64,000 nucleotides of DNA from Clostridia bacterium (GCA_017507805.1 JAFWAC010000032.1:1-64000); one strand, 5' to 3'. Shown: positions 1-8,208, counted from the stretch's first letter. Numbers and translations: made by a program. Notes: generated by a model from the letters alone, not told the origin.

Positions 1-2
1 CA

Positions 3-338
3 TTGAACTTGACAGAGATCACCGCAACATTACATTCTCTCGTAGATTTCAGCGAAGCAACGCTTAACCACGATGTAATCAAGAAGTTTGTATATATGGT
101 GACACCGACTTCTGACACCTCTTTTCATTGGTATGTTAATTTGAGTGGAAACACCAAGGCAAGAGCCACATACACGGTAGAGGGACGGAAAAAGAAGAAC
201 GTTATCAAGTTAGAGGAAATCGAGGAGATTTCCTCGTTACATAGGAAAGAGAACGAGGATGCAACAGTCCTCATTCAAAACCCCCTTATATTTGCCTTGC
301 TTCACAGGCTGCAATTAAGGATAACAAATAATTGTTGA
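3..338 (+). CDS. C-terminal fragment of a probable site-specific serine recombinase
   Basis: The reading frame is open to the left edge, so this is the tail of a longer protein; the TTG at 3 is only the first in-frame start-like codon. The 111 visible residues contain 'VIKKFVYMVTPTSDTSFHWYVNL', split here as VIKKFVYMVTP then SFHWYVNL, which resembles the segment after the zinc ribbon of large serine recombinases, where a conserved helix precedes a short beta hairpin with Phe/Trp. The catalytic domain would lie outside the window, so function cannot be proved. A strong terminator follows at 416-446. The following genes look accessory, which fits the edge of an integrated element. It could also be another DNA-binding protein tail. 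Confidence 0.45.
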   Translation: MNLTEITATLHSLVDFSEATLNHDVIKKFVYMVTPTSDTSFHWYVNLSGNTKARATYTVEGRKKKNVIKLEEIEEISSLHRKENEDATVLIQNPLIFALLHRLQLRITNNC

Positions 339-415
339 CTTTTGTTATGGGACAAAGTGTTTTAGCGTGAACACTTAAATTAAAACTACCTTGATTCCCT
401 GCAAAAACTAAAATT

Positions 416-446
416 ATCCGCCCGACTTACTTCGGGCGGATTTTTG
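416..446 (+). terminator. Rho-independent terminator after the recombinase tail
   Basis: A perfect 10-bp stem (ATCCGCCCGA at 416-425, TCGGGCGGAT at 432-441) with a 6-nt loop is followed by a T run on the plus strand. It lies between convergent genes, and the A-rich left flank means it could also stop the minus-strand regulator. Confidence 0.85.
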
Positions 447-450
447 CTCT

Positions 451-693
451 TTAACATTCCTCAATATTTTCGCGTTTAAATATATTTGATGAGAAAAAGT
501 CCTCAAGGCTTATTTCCAAGCCATCACAAATTTCGTATATTATTCTAAGCTTCATACTTGGGTAGGAACATTTCATAATTGTGCTTAGCGTTGACTGCGG
601 AACGCCCGTTTTTAAATACAATTGATACTGTGTTATTCCTCGCTCTTTGCAAAGCTCTTTTATTCTGTATGCAACCGCTTCATTTAATTTCAT
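451..693 (-). CDS. XRE/Cro-CI family HTH transcriptional regulator
   Basis: An 80-residue single-domain DNA-binding protein. The helix-turn-helix is seen as ITQYQLYLKTGVPQSTLSTI followed by a conserved Arg/Ile helix and the usual 'GLEISLEDFF' ending. A start 7 codons further upstream exists, but the ATG at 693 has AAGGTGAT at a good distance and begins MKLNEAVAYRI, so it is preferred. It is divergent from a small Cys-rich gene and sits beside the recombinase tail, as regulators of mobile elements often do. The target is unknown; the divergent gene and itself are the natural guesses. Confidence 0.85.
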   Translation of the reverse strand: MKLNEAVAYRIKELCKERGITQYQLYLKTGVPQSTLSTIMKCSYPSMKLRIIYEICDGLEISLEDFFSSNIFKRENIEEC

Positions 694-773
694 TATTATC
701 ACCTTATACTTCATTTGCTCGATAACTCTATGAATAAGTATAGGTAAATACAGATTTAAAATACTTCGTGTAC

Positions 774-802
774 TTGATATTTGATAGAATTTGTGTTAAA
801 AT
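774..802 (+). promoter_or_regulatory. Sigma-A promoter for the small Cys-rich gene
   Basis: TTGATA (774-779), 17-bp spacer, TAAAAT (797-802). The predicted transcription start falls almost on the ribosome-binding site GAGGTGA at 810-816, so the leader would be very short. Confidence 0.6.
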
Positions 803-820
803 CATTTTTGAGGTGATTTT

Positions 821-991
821 ATGACCAAATTATCTTGTGAAAACGAATTTTGCATATACCAAAAAAATGGAAATTGTATTTTTGAGAGCGTACAGCTTGA
901 TATACAAGGAAACTGCGTAGATTGTATATATATTAATATTGAAAAAGATATTTTGAATAACTTGAAAGAGAAACTTTTGAGAGATTTATAG
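821..991 (+). CDS. Small Cys-rich protein of unknown function (56 aa)
   Basis: A short gene with an ATG at 821 and GAGGTGA 4-5 nt upstream. The 56-residue product has five cysteines arranged C-x4-C-x7-C-x12-C-x2-C (residues 6, 11, 19, 32, 35), then a charged helical tail (EKDILNNLKEKLLRDL). The cysteine spacing recalls small metal-binding clostridial proteins of the DUF1540 kind, but I cannot assign it to a named family. It has its own promoter and RBS and lies between the XRE regulator and the DUF6273 gene, so it is probably real. Metal binding is inference. Confidence 0.65.
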   Translation: MTKLSCENEFCIYQKNGNCIFESVQLDIQGNCVDCIYINIEKDILNNLKEKLLRDL

Positions 992-1037
992 GATTTTGCA
1001 TTATAACACATTATATAAAAGATAATTCCATTCGTTG

Positions 1038-1066
1038 TTGACATAAAAAAAGACTTGTGATATACT
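1038..1066 (+). promoter_or_regulatory. Strong sigma-A promoter for the DUF6273 gene
   Basis: TTGACA (1038-1043), 17-bp spacer, TATACT (1061-1066); start of transcription expected near 1073, about 25 nt before the ATG at 1098. Confidence 0.75.
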
Positions 1067-1097
1067 CAAAACATTAATTATAAAGGAAAATGAATAT

Positions 1098-1985
1098 ATG
1101 GAAAATCGAATAATGAATGTGATGGTAAGAGATTTAAAAATGGGACAATCCGAGATTGTTAAGGTGATGGGAAAAGGAGACCGTTTAAAAAGAGGTTTTT
1201 ATTACGGTAAAACAGGTGAGTTCTTTTTTAATTACAGCAAAAATGAATACATAGAAATAATGGAATGGATAAATGATTATTTAGTAGGTCACGGTCTGCA
1301 AGAAAAAGTGTTTTTAGATCCTACAAACTATGAAACAAGTTTTAATGATTTTAATTATTTCTTTTTAGATAAATCCATTTCTTGTTATATGGAGGAGGAA
1401 GAAATTCGCCGTAAAACAACTAAAAAAATTGACGAAAAAGAAAACATCTTTCCTGAGACAATCGAGTTTGGAGCATTTTATCAGTCGACCGCTGATGTAA
1501 AAGAACCTGTTGAATGGATAGTGTTAAAAAAAGAAAATAATAAAATGCTTCTTTTAAGCGAAAAATGTCTTTACTGTATGAGCTATAACGAAAGTTCAGA
1601 ATGGGAACAGGAATGGAATAAAAGCGATATTAAAGAATGGCTTAACGGATTTTTTTACAACTGTGCTTTCAGCAATGATGATAAAATGCGTATAGTCGAA
1701 GACACGGATGTTAATGCTAATGTTTTTATTTTATCTGAGCGTGATGTTAAAAAATATATAACAGACCAAAAATATGATACTAAAGCCAAGCCTACAAAAT
1801 ATGCAATTGAAAGCGGCGCGCGAGTATGTGGGGAAGGATTTGCTTGGTGGTGGTTGGCATGGCACACATCAAATATCTTTTTGCCCAATGTCCCGATAGT
1901 CGGTGTTAGCGGAAGTATGGGCTTAAGAGTTGGCAGTAATCAAAACGGCATCTGTGTCCGGCCTGCTATTTGGGTAAAAAAATAA
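1098..1985 (+). CDS. DUF6273 domain protein
   Basis: A 295-residue soluble protein with no signal peptide. Residues about 1-110 form an unrecognised N-terminal part. Residues about 120-295 match what I know as DUF6273: an early 'GAFYQ..VEWIVL' strand pair, 'LLLSEKCL', a 'W..SDIKEWLNG.F' helix, a Trp-rich stretch (WWWLAWHTS) and the ending VRPAIWVK. This C-terminal part resembles the formylglycine-generating/C-type-lectin-like fold that often presents ligand-binding loops. Function is unknown. ATG at 1098 is preceded by AAAGGA. It has its own promoter and terminator, so it is monocistronic. Confidence 0.75.
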   Translation: MENRIMNVMVRDLKMGQSEIVKVMGKGDRLKRGFYYGKTGEFFFNYSKNEYIEIMEWINDYLVGHGLQEKVFLDPTNYETSFNDFNYFFLDKSISCYMEEEEIRRKTTKKIDEKENIFPETIEFGAFYQSTADVKEPVEWIVLKKENNKMLLLSEKCLYCMSYNESSEWEQEWNKSDIKEWLNGFFYNCAFSNDDKMRIVEDTDVNANVFILSERDVKKYITDQKYDTKAKPTKYAIESGARVCGEGFAWWWLAWHTSNIFLPNVPIVGVSGSMGLRVGSNQNGICVRPAIWVKK

Positions 1986-2000
1986 TTTATAGTACGAATA

Positions 2001-2037
2001 AAATCATTCTCACCAAATTTTGGTGAGAATGATTTTT
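2001..2037. terminator. Bidirectional terminator between convergent genes
   Basis: A near-perfect 17-bp inverted repeat (2001-2017 and 2019-2035) centred on AAATTT, flanked by A and T runs, serves both the plus-strand DUF6273 gene and the minus-strand propeller gene. Confidence 0.85.
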
Positions 2038-2058
2038 CATTAATCTATGTCTTTGTGT

Positions 2059-3237
2059 TTATAAATACTTCTCGAGAGTGAATTCTGCTAAACGGATATG
2101 CCTTCTTGCTACAGTATAAGACAAGGCAAGCTCGCATTTATTATAGTATTGAATAAACGGATAAAAACAGCTTGTATGCATTTTCGCCTGCAATACAACC
2201 TTACTGTTCTTAATATCGGTTGTATCAATCTCAACAATACCTAAGTGCTCACGGTCAATCGGTGCGTGAAATAAAAATAATTTACCGTTATAAAATATAA
2301 AATCCGAACGCGATTGACAGTCATATATCTCGACAGGCGTTTCCCAACGATTTGTATTCAGGTTGTAAGCTGTCAAAAATCCGCATTTATTCGTATCCTG
2401 TTGTCTCACAAAATAATAAACCTTATCGTTTAACACATATGTTGCGTTTTCCCATTTGGAATCATTTATAAAATCCGGCTGTGATACATATTCCCAGGTT
2501 ACAAGGTCACTACTCTTAATGATACAGGTGAAATCGCCACTGTATGTGCCGGAATAATAGTATATTGTTCCGTTTTCATTTCTTGCAGAAAGCTTTTGCA
2601 TAATCCCAATATCCGAGTACATTTTTTTACATGGGATTTCGTTTTCGGCAAGCGCTGTTTTAATACCGCTAATTGAAAAATCGTTTGTAATGCTTCCAAC
2701 CTTAAATCTGTTCACGCCAACCTCACCAACGGTTTTGGTAGGTATGTCAAAAGGACAGTAAAATCGGTAGTAGTTTCCATCGGTGCTTGCCGTCCACATA
2801 ATATAAAGGGTGTCACTGTCTTTCTGCATAAGAATGGTATCATATACCATATCGATAACCTTTCCGTCAACAATGTCTCCTGCGGTTTGCAAATCAATAA
2901 ATGTTTTATTATCAATATCATTTTTTGGTGCAAAAACCAAACGCGCGGTTTGATTATTCGGGTCTTCGGAAGGCTCCTTTGTGTTGGCATAATAGGTCAT
3001 ATAGACGGTATCTTCAACGACTATAAATGTCGAAACATGAGCCATTTTATCACCCGGTTTTTCAAAATCGGATACAAAGCGCTCAGTTATTTCTTTAGCA
3101 AATGCCTCTCCCTTGAGCAGAGTCTCTTTGCTCACATCAGAGGTTATAGTTTTGGCTACATCTTTAATAGGTGCGCCCTCACTTATAATTAGTTGTTTTT
3201 CGGTGATAATGTCCTTGCTGAAAATGTTATTTCCCAT
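2059..3237 (-). CDS. Predicted cytoplasmic beta-propeller protein (sialidase/GH43-like)
   Basis: 392 residues, no signal peptide. The sequence is almost all beta, with repeated blade-like motifs such as DTLYIMWTAS, GTIYYYSGTYSGDF, SSDLVTWEYVS, DKVYYFVRQQ and GKLFLFHAP. The 'SSDLVTWEYV' element is typical of five-bladed glycosidase propellers (GH43 and relatives) and of sialidase-like BNR proteins. I cannot place the catalytic acids, so family and substrate are open. ATG at 3237 follows AAAGGAGT. It overlaps the upstream ygjV-like gene by 11 bp, so the two are co-transcribed. Nearby GH78 and AraC genes suggest a sugar-related role, which is inference. Confidence 0.6.
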   Translation of the reverse strand: MGNNIFSKDIITEKQLIISEGAPIKDVAKTITSDVSKETLLKGEAFAKEITERFVSDFEKPGDKMAHVSTFIVVEDTVYMTYYANTKEPSEDPNNQTARLVFAPKNDIDNKTFIDLQTAGDIVDGKVIDMVYDTILMQKDSDTLYIMWTASTDGNYYRFYCPFDIPTKTVGEVGVNRFKVGSITNDFSISGIKTALAENEIPCKKMYSDIGIMQKLSARNENGTIYYYSGTYSGDFTCIIKSSDLVTWEYVSQPDFINDSKWENATYVLNDKVYYFVRQQDTNKCGFLTAYNLNTNRWETPVEIYDCQSRSDFIFYNGKLFLFHAPIDREHLGIVEIDTTDIKNSKVVLQAKMHTSCFYPFIQYYNKCELALSYTVARRHIRLAEFTLEKYL

Positions 3238-3742
3238 TGTTATGCACTCCTTTGTTTTTTATAAAAAATATTATAATAGATAAAATGGCAATACTTTCGG
3301 TTATGATGCCTATGTAGGATGATACAAATATATCGTAAACTAAAAATGCGCATGATACCGGTATGGAAATAAGCTTTGTTAGTCTCGGATTGTTTAACCA
3401 CAGCGAAACAGTTACAAAGGAGGAGGCAGTTATCGGTAGAATATCAAACCAAGATTTGAAAGAAATTATACCGAGCGACCAATTAATCATTATAAATAGA
3501 ATTGGCCAAAATACAGAGCTTGCCCATTTTTTTGAATTTCTATTTATAAAAACAACTTCTCTGAAAATTCCGACAAAATTCGGTATCATACCTGCAGTAG
3601 CGCCGAGAAAGAAATAGTGCGCTACCCAAGAAATATCGGTTATAAGCTTAGCAATAATTAAATTTTTTCTGCTTTTTTGTTGGTAACTCAGAAAAAGAGC
3701 TGTCATCGCTCCAATACCAAAGATATGTGATAATATTCTCAT
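3227..3742 (-). CDS. ygjV: YgjV family inner-membrane protein
   Basis: 171 residues, very hydrophobic, with about five or six membrane segments. The opening 'LSHIFGIGAMTALFLSYQQ' and the central 'KLITDISWVAHYFFLGA' match the YgjV/Imp-YgjV family, whose function is not established. It is the first gene of a two-gene minus-strand operon and overlaps the propeller gene by 11 bp. GGTGAT precedes the ATG. Its promoter (TTTACA-17-TATAAT, 3782-3810 on the minus strand) overlaps the promoter of the divergent AraC gene. Confidence 0.75.
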   Translation of the reverse strand: MRILSHIFGIGAMTALFLSYQQKSRKNLIIAKLITDISWVAHYFFLGATAGMIPNFVGIFREVVFINRNSKKWASSVFWPILFIMINWSLGIISFKSWFDILPITASSFVTVSLWLNNPRLTKLISIPVSCAFLVYDIFVSSYIGIITESIAILSIIIFFIKNKGVHNNGK

Positions 3743-3754
3743 TTAATCACCGCA

Positions 3755-3783
3755 TTGACACTTTTGATTTCTTGTGTTAATAT
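3755..3783 (+). promoter_or_regulatory. Promoter of the AraC-family gene
   Basis: TTGACA (3755-3760), 17-bp spacer, TAATAT (3778-3783). Its -10 box overlaps the -10 box of the divergent ygjV promoter, so the two cannot be occupied together. Confidence 0.75.
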
Positions 3784-3810
3784 TATATTGTAATTAATTT
3801 TGTGTGTAAA
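3782..3810 (-). promoter_or_regulatory. Promoter of the ygjV-propeller operon
   Basis: Read on the minus strand: TTTACA (3805-3810), 17-bp spacer, TATAAT (3782-3787). Confidence 0.65.
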
Positions 3811-3859
3811 TGCCCTATTTTGGATATTATTAGCACTATATTGGTTTGAGGTGTGCAAG

Positions 3860-4672
3860 ATGCTTGGCACAAGATATGAAAATTATAATGATTTAACAGG
3901 GAAATTGCCGTTTATTTTAAATTGCGATTTAGAAAGAACTCCTTTTAATTACAGCCGTGAACAAAATTGGCACGAGAATATAGAAATACAGCTTTGCACG
4001 GCAGGGAAGGGGTTTGTTTTATTAAACGGTGAAAAGCACGATTTTTGCGAAAATGATATTGTCGTTGTTAATTCTAATGTAATTCACTATACACATACCG
4101 AAGCAAGGCTTACATATTCCTGTATTATTATAAGCACTGAATTTTGTCGGCAAATGAATTTTGATTATTCCTCGGTTTACTTTTCTCCTTTGATAAAAAA
4201 CGAAAGTATTGTTGACCTGTTCTTGCAAATTGTCAAAGAATATAATAGCCCTGACACCGTCTTGCGAGTGCCAAGGCTCAATAAGCTTCTGCTTGAATTA
4301 CTTATAGAATTAAGCTCCTCTTATATTGAGGCGGTAAAACCCATATATGTTGAGAGTAAAGCTTCGCTTGCGGTGAAGCAAGCCATTGCTTTTATTCGTG
4401 AAAATTACAACCGAAAAATATCTTTAGACGATATTTCAAGGATTGTTTTATTTGATAAATATGCCTTGTGCCGTGAATTTAAGAAAATTACCGGACAGAC
4501 AATAGTTGAAAATATAAATAGATATCGTTGTCTAAAGGCGGCGGAATATATAAAAAAAGGATATCCGGTATATGAAGCGGCAAGACTTTGCGGATTTGAA
4601 AATTTTTCTTTTTTTACAAAAACATTTAAAAAATATATGAGCAAGCTACCCTCAAAATGCAAATTGGAATAA
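3860..4672 (+). CDS. AraC family transcriptional regulator with cupin-type sensor
   Basis: 270 residues. Residues about 20-150 are an AraC-type sugar-sensing cupin ('LNGEKHDFCENDIVVVNSN', then 'VIHYTH'). Residues about 170-270 carry the double HTH, with ISLDDISRIVLFDKYALC and, in the second HTH, 'YEAARLCGFENFSFFTKTFKK', which ends short of the usual P-x-x-Y/R. A longer in-frame start at 3800 exists, but GAGGTG at 3848-3853 places the start at ATG 3860. It is convergent with the GH78-HAD operon and divergent from ygjV, so either may be its target. The effector is unknown. Confidence 0.85.
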   Translation: MLGTRYENYNDLTGKLPFILNCDLERTPFNYSREQNWHENIEIQLCTAGKGFVLLNGEKHDFCENDIVVVNSNVIHYTHTEARLTYSCIIISTEFCRQMNFDYSSVYFSPLIKNESIVDLFLQIVKEYNSPDTVLRVPRLNKLLLELLIELSSSYIEAVKPIYVESKASLAVKQAIAFIRENYNRKISLDDISRIVLFDKYALCREFKKITGQTIVENINRYRCLKAAEYIKKGYPVYEAARLCGFENFSFFTKTFKKYMSKLPSKCKLE

Positions 4673-4715
4673 AATAACACCCGATATTGTTTTCAAGCAA
4701 TTATCGGGTGTTATT
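4673..4715. terminator. Shared terminator of the AraC gene and the GH78 operon
   Basis: A 14-bp stem (4673-4686 with 4702-4715, core ACACCCGATA/TATCGGGTGT) with an ATTG/CAAT inner stem lies exactly between the convergent stops, followed by a modest T-rich stretch. Confidence 0.7.
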
Positions 4716-4723
4716 GCGTTTTG

Positions 4724-6934
4724 TTACTGACAGTTAAAATTAAAAGAATTTTCTCCTTCGGCAAGAGGGAATTCTTGACCGTTGTATTTGAAAATTGCAG
4801 TTATATTTTTAGGAATAACAATTTTAAAGCTGACAGCGCCGTTTTCTTTTACATAGCTTACAGAAATTTCTCCGTTAGGTGTTTTAATACTACCTGACAT
4901 TTGATTAAACATAGAAACAGCTTGCGGTTCGATCAAAACAGAGGAGTATCCCGCAGTGAAGGGATTTTGGCGGATTCCCAAAAGATATTCGAAAATGTAT
5001 GCCACCGGAGCTCCGAACATCGGGTGATTATGAGACCGGCTTCGGTTACTGTCCCAATATTCATGAAATGTTGTGGCGCCGTTTTGCCGCCAATGCTCAA
5101 AGCCCTGCTCTCCGTCATGGGTGAGGAGGTTGACAGCTAATTCACTGTCACCGTTTTCAAACAGCACACGGGTAAGAATGTCGGTTGCAAAAATTCCCGT
5201 ATCATAGTAACCGAGTTTTTTGTAATAATCCACCATGTTTGAGTAGGTTGTGTCATCACCTAAATTTAAGTCTACAGCATAGGCGTTTGCACCCTGCACA
5301 TTCATTATAAAGTTTCCGTCAAAGGTATTGAAATATGCTGAATTTATGGCTTTTTTGCGCTGTTCGGCTTTTTCTCTGTATTCAGTAACATCCTCCTCTT
5401 TACCGATTATCTGTGCGATTTCGCATAGACGGTTTAAGGATTTAACCATAAAATATGTATTAACCATAGGTGCAGGGAGAATGACCTGCTGGTTATGGTA
5501 GGTTATATCCTTTTCGGGATAAAGGATATTAGGTCCGCACCAATCGCCTAAGCACCAATCACCCTCCTTATCACTTGTAACAAGGCCGAACTCGGAATGT
5601 GCTTCAAGATAGTCGATGTAACGGCGCATATTTCGGTAATATTTTTTGAGAATTTGAGCGTCACCGAAATGACGGTATAATTGATATGGTACTTCAACAA
5701 TCGCACATCCCCAGCCACCCGGACCGCCGCCGCTGTGAATGTAGGGAGCAGTGTACTGAATATGTCCGCTTAAAGAATCCTGACTGTCGGCAATATCCTG
5801 TAACCATTTCTCGTAAAAAGCCTTTGCATCAAATATTGACAAAACAGCATTGCAGGTGAGCTGTCCGTCTCCTGTGTAACCTCTGCGCTCCAAATGCGGA
5901 CAATCTGAAGGATGACCGATATGCATATTGCAAAGCATGGTATTGATAAAAGTGTTATAAATCCAATTAAGTGTTTCGTTATCGCAGTGAAAGGTTGAGG
6001 AAACGGAAATATCCGCGTGAATTATTTTGACACCAAGGGGAGTGGCATTGCCCTCGACCTCAAAATATCTGAAACCGTACCAAGTAAATTCGGGTTGAAT
6101 CAGCCGCACTTTTCCGTCAGAAATAACAGTGTATTTTTGATTGTGCGAATGAGATGCGTCAAGGTTACCTGTAGCTGAGATTTCTTCCGAAAATTCAACT
6201 TGAACCGTTTCACCCGATGCCGCGTTAAGCTCTAAAACAGGATATCCTGTAATATTTCGTCCGCAATCGTATAAAACGCGGTTTCCGTCCCTTTTCAGCT
6301 CTTTAATGGGGATCGTTTTAATTAGTGCGTCTGCAGGGCAATCGGTCTCACAGTATTCCGTATCAAGAGCTTCGCACAGGGTAGCATATTCCCAATTTGT
6401 GTCATCATATTCAGGGGAGAGACAATCATCCAAATCCATATAGTTGTGGCATTCATATTCAGTCAGGTAATAATCATTAATATGTCCTTTTCTGATTTTA
6501 CAGCTTTGATCGGATACAAAGCCACACTCACCGTTTTCTGTGTTGACAGATATGGAGTATATAGCTTTTGGCATTCCAAAAACCCTGTCGGGATGACAAT
6601 ACCAACCACCGCCGTAATAGATTGCAATAGTGTTGTCTCCGTTGAGAACAAAAGGCGTAATATCAAAATGCGGCACATAAACTCTGTGCCCGGAAAATAC
6701 TTCATCCTTCGGATATTTGCTGCCCTCATACTCAGAGGAAAGCGGTAAAAATGTGTCCGGATTAATACATTGTCCGTTAATATAACATTTGAAAAAACCT
6801 AATCCCAGCACATTAAGTGAGGCGGATTTTATATCACTGACATAAAAGTGACCGCGTAATACGGAAAAAGATTTAGCAGTGCATTCGTTATCGCATACCC
6901 ATTTAGCATCTTTAAAAAAGTATTCTTGTTTCAC
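4724..6934 (-). CDS. GH78 alpha-L-rhamnosidase
   Basis: 736 residues, no signal peptide, so probably cytoplasmic. An N-terminal beta-sandwich ('NGQCINPDTFLPLSSEYEG', 'YVPHFDITPFVLNGDNTIAI', 'GGGWY') precedes an (alpha/alpha)6 barrel with the GH78 hallmark 'DCPHLERRGYTGDGQ' near residue 340; the Glu there is the likely general acid in this family. A C-terminal beta-sandwich ends the protein. The frame stays open 40 codons further, into the HAD gene, but a GTG at 6934 has a perfect AGGAGG 7 nt upstream and is the better start. It follows the HAD gene by 67 bp, probably in the same operon. Hydrolysis of terminal rhamnose from short imported oligosaccharides is the expected role. Confidence 0.88.
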   Translation of the reverse strand: MKQEYFFKDAKWVCDNECTAKSFSVLRGHFYVSDIKSASLNVLGLGFFKCYINGQCINPDTFLPLSSEYEGSKYPKDEVFSGHRVYVPHFDITPFVLNGDNTIAIYYGGGWYCHPDRVFGMPKAIYSISVNTENGECGFVSDQSCKIRKGHINDYYLTEYECHNYMDLDDCLSPEYDDTNWEYATLCEALDTEYCETDCPADALIKTIPIKELKRDGNRVLYDCGRNITGYPVLELNAASGETVQVEFSEEISATGNLDASHSHNQKYTVISDGKVRLIQPEFTWYGFRYFEVEGNATPLGVKIIHADISVSSTFHCDNETLNWIYNTFINTMLCNMHIGHPSDCPHLERRGYTGDGQLTCNAVLSIFDAKAFYEKWLQDIADSQDSLSGHIQYTAPYIHSGGGPGGWGCAIVEVPYQLYRHFGDAQILKKYYRNMRRYIDYLEAHSEFGLVTSDKEGDWCLGDWCGPNILYPEKDITYHNQQVILPAPMVNTYFMVKSLNRLCEIAQIIGKEEDVTEYREKAEQRKKAINSAYFNTFDGNFIMNVQGANAYAVDLNLGDDTTYSNMVDYYKKLGYYDTGIFATDILTRVLFENGDSELAVNLLTHDGEQGFEHWRQNGATTFHEYWDSNRSRSHNHPMFGAPVAYIFEYLLGIRQNPFTAGYSSVLIEPQAVSMFNQMSGSIKTPNGEISVSYVKENGAVSFKIVIPKNITAIFKYNGQEFPLAEGENSFNFNCQ

Positions 6935-7001
6935 GCTGTTTCCTCCTGTTTTTTCAGCAGAGTATCCGTTTTCTAATTCTTTTGCAGTATTAAAAGCTTT
7001 T

Positions 7002-7823
7002 TCACAATACAAAAATTCCTCGGTCAAGACCGTCAACAATAGCGGCAATGGCATGCTCGTTGTTGCTTACGGTTATATAATCTGCTGCGGATTTTGCTTC
7101 ACTGACCGCATTTGCAACCGCAAAGCCTAATTTTGCCTGCCGAAGCATTGAAACATCGTTGTTATAATCTCCAACTGCAATTGTTTTTTCAGGACTGATA
7201 CCAAATAGCTCTGCCATTTTGTAAAGAGCCGCGCCTTTGCTTACTCCTTTAGGCAATATCTCATAGAGCCTGCTTTCTGAACGGATAAAATCGTAGCTAT
7301 AAGCATCCGGATGACTGTTAAGTAAAGCACTAAGCGCCAGAATTTGTTTTTCCTCGTGGTGGGCAAAAAGAATTTTTAAAAGCGGTTCTTTTAGCTCCTC
7401 GTATGCACAGGTGATTTTCGATACACCCGTTACGGCGCGGAAATGTTCTAAGGCAGGATTGTCCTTGTTAAAATATATTTCTTTTTCGGTATTAAACTGT
7501 ATACCAATTTCTGGAAGCTGTGCATCAACATGCTTAACAATGTCTAAAACATCATTTGGAAGAATTTTTCTCCAAATATATTTTTCTTTAAATGGGTCGT
7601 AAATACCGCCACCGTTAACACATCCAAAGGGAGCATTGGGCTTTATGATGCCGTAGATTTCCTTGGATATTTTCGGCACTCTTCCGGTGATGAAAGTAAA
7701 AAGTCCGCCTTCTGATTTAAAATACTCTATTGCATCGAGATTTTCTTTTGACACCGTTTTGTTGTCAGAATATAGCGTTCCGTCAAGGTCGGTGCAAAAA
7801 AGCATACACTCAAACCTTTTCAC
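7002..7823 (-). CDS. Cof-type HAD-IIB sugar phosphatase
   Basis: 273 residues. HAD motif I is 'CTDLDGTLYS' near the N-terminus, motif II 'ITGR', the motif III Lys lies in 'PKGVSKGAALYKM', and motif IV is 'GDYNNDVSM'. The C2-type cap between motifs II and III marks the Cof/YidA class, which dephosphorylates small phosphosugars. A TTG 6 codons upstream exists, but AAAGGAAG points to GTG at 7823. It heads the operon with the GH78 gene. A TATAAT-like -10 box is visible upstream without a convincing -35, which would suit activator control. Confidence 0.85.
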   Translation of the reverse strand: MKRFECMLFCTDLDGTLYSDNKTVSKENLDAIEYFKSEGGLFTFITGRVPKISKEIYGIIKPNAPFGCVNGGGIYDPFKEKYIWRKILPNDVLDIVKHVDAQLPEIGIQFNTEKEIYFNKDNPALEHFRAVTGVSKITCAYEELKEPLLKILFAHHEEKQILALSALLNSHPDAYSYDFIRSESRLYEILPKGVSKGAALYKMAELFGISPEKTIAVGDYNNDVSMLRQAKLGFAVANAVSEAKSAADYITVSNNEHAIAAIVDGLDRGIFVL

Positions 7824-8026
7824 ACACTTACTTCCTTTCAATTATATGAGCTGATAATTAAAACCTGACCTTAAAATCGAAAGCCTCGACAGATCAGGTC
7901 TTGACACTTAAAAAACCAGTAGCTTAACCGACTAACATTCTTTTTACCGCTTTTTAAAACTTAATCCGAAAACCCATACAGCGTTTATTTTATACGCACA
8001 TCGAACGTCTTATAAAAGAGTATGTA

Positions 8027-8080
8027 ACAAAAATTTACGCCCACAAGGATGAGATTATCATCACTGGGGGGCGTAAATTT
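8027..8080 (-). terminator. Terminator of the initiator tRNA gene
   Basis: On the minus strand a 12-bp stem (8069-8080 with 8031-8042, AAATTTACGCCC/GGGCGTAAATTT) is followed by a T run. The 26-nt loop contains its own small hairpin (GATGAGATTATCATC). Confidence 0.8.
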
Positions 8081-8083
8081 GAT

Positions 8084-8159
<76 letters not shown>

Positions 8160-8179
8160 GTGTTTCTTATTGCAATATT

Positions 8180-8208
8180 ATTATACACAAAAGAGGTGGG
8201 TATTGCAA
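8180..8208 (-). promoter_or_regulatory. Promoter of initiator tRNA-Met
   Basis: On the minus strand: TTGCAA (8203-8208), 17-bp spacer, TATAAT (8180-8185); transcription would start about 10-15 nt before the tRNA. Confidence 0.75.

Noticed and set aside
6935-7054. N-terminal extension of the GH78 protein
   Set aside because: It would overlap the HAD gene and lacks homology to the family; GTG 6934 has a perfect AGGAGG.
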